From Candidatus Vesicomyosocius okutanii (lineage in GTDB: Bacteria; Pseudomonadota; Gammaproteobacteria; PS1; Pseudothioglobaceae), in the NCBI RefSeq assembly GCF_000010405.1, contig NC_009465.1:62001-126000 (forward strand): a DNA stretch of 64,000 nucleotides. The letters run 5' to 3'. This document shows, in pieces, positions 61,645 to 64,000 of this stretch. The position numbers and the translations under genes are program-made. Every line of letters starts with the position of its first letter. Position 1 is the first letter of the stretch. The notes beneath the pieces were generated by a model. The model was given only the letters and a program-made list of their open reading frames with translations. It ran no database searches and was not told the DNA's origin.

Positions 61645-62598
61645 TTATGTAAAAATAGTACTAATAGATTGTTCTTCGCTAATTCGTTTAATAACTTCAG
61701 CCATCGTTGGCGCAATGGATAATTGTCTAATTTTAAAGCAGTTAGCAACATCAATATTGAGCGGAATAGTATTAGTTGTTATTAATTCATTCAGTTGAGA
61801 ATTGTTAATATTGTTAATTGCATTACCAGAAAGTACTGCATGAGTGGCATAGGCTACCACCTCTTTGGCGCCTCGTTGTTTTAAAATACTGGCAGCTTGG
61901 CAGAGTGTACCAGCGGTATCAACCATATCATCAATTAAAATACAACTTCTACCCTTAACATCGCCAATAACATTCATTATCTTAACCATGTTAGGTGCTG
62001 GTCGGCGTTTGTCAATAATGGCAAGCTCTGCATCATTTAAGCGTTTTGCAGCAGAGCGTGCCCTGACTACCCCCCCTACATCAGGAGATACAACAACAAT
62101 ATCTTTGTAATTTTTAGACAAAATATCTTCAATTAGAACGGGTTGGGCATAAATATTGTCAATTGGGATGTTGAAAAATCCTTGAATTTGGTCTGCATGT
62201 AGATCAACGGTTAATATTCGGTCGACGCCTGCAGATTCAATTAGTTTTGCTGCAAGTTTTGCTGTAATTGGTACACGAGTTAAGCGTGATCTACGGTCTT
62301 GTCTTGAATAACCAAAATATGGCACAACAGCAGTAATTCTTGTAGCTGATGAGCGTTTAAGTGCATCAACGATAATCAAAAGCTCCATTAGGGTTTCAGC
62401 TGGAGAAGGTCCGCAAGTAGGTTGAATGATAAATACATCACAACCACGTACATTTTCTAATATTTCAATTTGGGGCTCTCCATCGCTAAATCTACTTACA
62501 AGTGCTTTACCTTGTACAACATTTAAACTAGAAATAATTTCTCTAGAAAGTTCAGGATTAGCATTACCGCTAAAGATTTTAATTTTGTCAAGAGACAT
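61645..62598 (-). CDS. prs: Ribose-phosphate pyrophosphokinase
   Basis: 317 residues. N-terminal KIFSGNANPELS, FSDGEPQIEI near 37-46, the catalytic loop segment YFGYSRQDRRSR near 96, DLHADQIQGFF near 128 and the PRPP-binding DDMVDTAGT near 219 are all present. It makes PRPP for nucleotide, His, Trp and NAD synthesis. It lies 70 bp after tRNA-Gln, the usual gammaproteobacterial ispE-tRNA-Gln-prs order. Confidence 0.96.
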   Translation of the reverse strand: MSLDKIKIFSGNANPELSREIISSLNVVQGKALVSRFSDGEPQIEILENVRGCDVFIIQPTCGPSPAETLMELLIIVDALKRSSATRITAVVPYFGYSRQDRRSRLTRVPITAKLAAKLIESAGVDRILTVDLHADQIQGFFNIPIDNIYAQPVLIEDILSKNYKDIVVVSPDVGGVVRARSAAKRLNDAELAIIDKRRPAPNMVKIMNVIGDVKGRSCILIDDMVDTAGTLCQAASILKQRGAKEVVAYATHAVLSGNAINNINNSQLNELITTNTIPLNIDVANCFKIRQLSIAPTMAEVIKRISEEQSISTIFT

Positions 62599-62667
62599 AG
62601 AGGGTTAACCAATACTATTAAAGTGGCTAAATTATACGCTTATAAAATATAAAATATAAAAATAAGT

Positions 62668-62742
62668 TGGCTGGGCTGGCAGGATTTGAACCTGCGTATG
62701 ACGGGATCAAAACCCGTTGCCTTACCGCTTGGCGACAGCCCA
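62668..62742 (-). tRNA. tRNA-Gln (TTG)
   Basis: 75 nt with acceptor TGGGCTG/CAGCCCA (U1-A72 is typical for tRNA-Gln), anticodon loop TTTTGAT (anticodon TTG), T loop TTCAAAT and encoded CCA. The first 21 nt overlap the end of ispE on the same strand. It lies between ispE and prs. Confidence 0.95.
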
Positions 62743-63579
62743 ATTGTAAATGGGAGAATTATTGATTGCACGTGTTACAAAACTCATCCATTTTTTTGGC
62801 ACTTTTTTAGCCGCTGCCAAGGCATCTTTTTCAGTTAAGAATTCATTAAAAACACAGCTTCCTGTTCCACTCATTCTAGCTTGTCCGACACGATTATAGC
62901 AAGTATTTAGGTGTTCTAGCGCAACACCAATTTCTGCTTCTAATTTTATAGCCACCTGTAAACAATCATTATGAGTGTTTACAAGCTCAGAAAAGTTTGC
63001 TATTTTCCCTTGAGGTTCGCTTATTGTCAATGCATAATGAGAAAAAATTTCTTTAGTTGAAATGTGTTTGTTAATAAAAACTACTAGAAAGTAATGATCC
63101 GGTGTCTTAATAGGGCTTAGAATATTTCCTATACCTTCTGCCCAAGCGCTTTGAGCAAAAATGAATACAGGTACATCTGCACCTAAATTTAAACCTAACT
63201 TCATAAGTTGTGCTTGAGTTAATTTTGTATCCCAAAGTTGATTAAGTGCTACTAACGTAGTTGCTGCATCTGAAGAACCACCACCTAAGCCACCACCAAT
63301 TGGAATATTTTTAACGATTGAGAGATTGGCACCTAATGTTGTTCCAGTATATTGTTGAAGTGCTTTGGCTGCTTTAATGATTAAATCTTGATCTTGTTTT
63401 ACGCTTTTATTACCACTAGTACGTTTAATGACACCATTATTAGTTATTGTACAAGTTAATTTATCACAATAATCCAGTAGTTGGAAGATGGTTTGTAAGT
63501 TGTGGTAATTATCTTTCCTTCGTTTGTTAATGTGCAAAAATAAGTTAATTTTTGCAGGTGCAAGCCAAGTACTAGGCAT
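62722..63579 (-). CDS. ispE: 4-diphosphocytidyl-2-C-methyl-D-erythritol kinase
   Basis: 285 residues of a GHMP kinase in the MEP pathway of isoprenoid synthesis. APAKINLFLHI at 8-18, the ATP-binding PIGGGLGGGSSDAATTL near 92-108 and the C-terminal RMSGTGSCVF near 233 are present. The last seven codons and stop (N-W-A-V-A-K-R-stop) lie inside tRNA-Gln, so RNase P cutting at the tRNA 5' end would remove the stop from any shared transcript. The start overlaps orn by 8 bases. Confidence 0.93.
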   Translation of the reverse strand: MPSTWLAPAKINLFLHINKRRKDNYHNLQTIFQLLDYCDKLTCTITNNGVIKRTSGNKSVKQDQDLIIKAAKALQQYTGTTLGANLSIVKNIPIGGGLGGGSSDAATTLVALNQLWDTKLTQAQLMKLGLNLGADVPVFIFAQSAWAEGIGNILSPIKTPDHYFLVVFINKHISTKEIFSHYALTISEPQGKIANFSELVNTHNDCLQVAIKLEAEIGVALEHLNTCYNRVGQARMSGTGSCVFNEFLTEKDALAAAKKVPKKWMSFVTRAINNSPIYNWAVAKR

Positions 63580-64000
63580 TAATGAAAACGTTTCGGTAGT
63601 GTTTTAATTCATCAATTGAATCTTGGATATCAGAAAGGGCCAGGTGTGCTGAGTCTTTTTTAAATACCATTTTTTCATTAGGTTTCCAGTGCATAATTAA
63701 TTCTTTAAGAGTAGAAACATCAATATGTCGGTAGTGGAAAAATTGTTCTAGTGTTGGCATGTAGTTGTATAAAAAACGTCTATCTTGACAAATAGTATTA
63801 CCACACATAGGCGAGGCACCTTTGTTTACATATTTTTTTAAAAATTTTAAGGTATGAATTTCTGCTTTCTTGCAAGATACATTACTTTTTCTAACACGTT
63901 TTAGAAGTCCAGAATTAGTATGGTGTTCAGTATTCCACTGGTTCATACTAGTTAAAATTTTATCATTCTGATGAATGGCTAGTGATGGGCCTTGTGCAAT
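63572..64000 (-). CDS. orn: Oligoribonuclease, 5' end cut by window edge
   Basis: 142 residues are visible; the N-terminal Exo I motif (DxE) lies outside. LTSMNQWNTEHH, CGNTICQDRRFL, MPTLEQFFHYRHIDVSTLKEL (in two parts) and the Exo III segment HLALSDIQDSI identify this DEDDh nuclease. It degrades 2- to 5-nt RNAs to mononucleotides. An in-frame ATG at 63946 is internal; the frame is open to the window edge. Its stop overlaps the ispE start by 8 bases. Confidence 0.93.
   Translation of the reverse strand: MAQGPSLAIHQNDKILTSMNQWNTEHHTNSGLLKRVRKSNVSCKKAEIHTLKFLKKYVNKGASPMCGNTICQDRRFLYNYMPTLEQFFHYRHIDVSTLKELIMHWKPNEKMVFKKDSAHLALSDIQDSIDELKHYRNVFINA

Overview
The window is AT-rich, compact and wholly chromosomal in character. 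It carries the dissimilatory sulfur-oxidation genes sat-aprM-aprB-aprA, a tkt-gap-pgk-pyk-fba carbon cluster, a PPi-dependent phosphofructokinase, a proton-pumping pyrophosphatase and gammaproteobacterial gene orders (rsmI beside dolP, ispE-tRNA-Gln-prs, rpoD-tRNA-Ile2, lptM-lysA). With the many decayed, gene-free spacers, this points to a reduced thioautotrophic gammaproteobacterial symbiont of the vesicomyid-clam type (Ca. Ruthia / Ca. Vesicomyosocius lineage) or a close SUP05 relative. The assignment is by gene content; no search was run.

Layout. 1-2518: truncated dolP, rsmI, coaE, tRNA-Met. 2493-7209: a gene-poor island that I read as a decayed P4-like integrative element. It starts at the 3' end of tRNA-Met, ends with a 28-nt degenerate copy of that end, and holds broken remnants of a P4-type integrase, a P4-family primase-helicase and a CoiA-like gene, plus one intact secreted nuclease. 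7410-14694: transketolase, GAPDH, PGK, pyruvate kinase, class II aldolase. 14761-20346: mnmG, an AsmA-like gene, tatD-family, rluC, ubiA. 20865-24826: dapD, ccoG-ccoH, znuC. 24918-33389: polA (proofreading residues lost), argS, a RecB/AddA-like helicase-nuclease. 34260-35796: thiE and an extended lptC, divergent with overlapping start codons. 36093-42108: sat, aprMBA, then three small genes between two terminators. 42183-49304 (minus strand): hppA, adk, pfp, a YfcE-like phosphodiesterase, cysS. 49445-51368: peroxiredoxin, rubredoxin, leuB. 52386-58504: a periplasmic metallo-beta-lactamase-fold protein, nudE, lptM, lysA, yhbY, lpxB, nadC. 58490-64000 (minus strand): cysQ, tRNA-Ile2, rpoD, prs, tRNA-Gln, ispE, orn (truncated).

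How the parts fit. Sulfite is oxidised through AprABM and Sat, yielding ATP from APS and PPi. The same economy uses PPi through PPi-PFK and H+-PPase, while Tkt, Gap, Pgk and Fba serve the Calvin cycle and gluconeogenesis. The rest is housekeeping: tRNA charging and modification, lysine, NAD, thiamine, isoprenoid and LPS steps, and the primary sigma factor.

The most notable observations are the relic P4-like element, a second partial tRNA duplication beside tRNA-Ile2, the apparent loss of proofreading in DNA polymerase I, the ispE stop codon lying inside tRNA-Gln, and the uncharacterised three-gene unit behind aprA.
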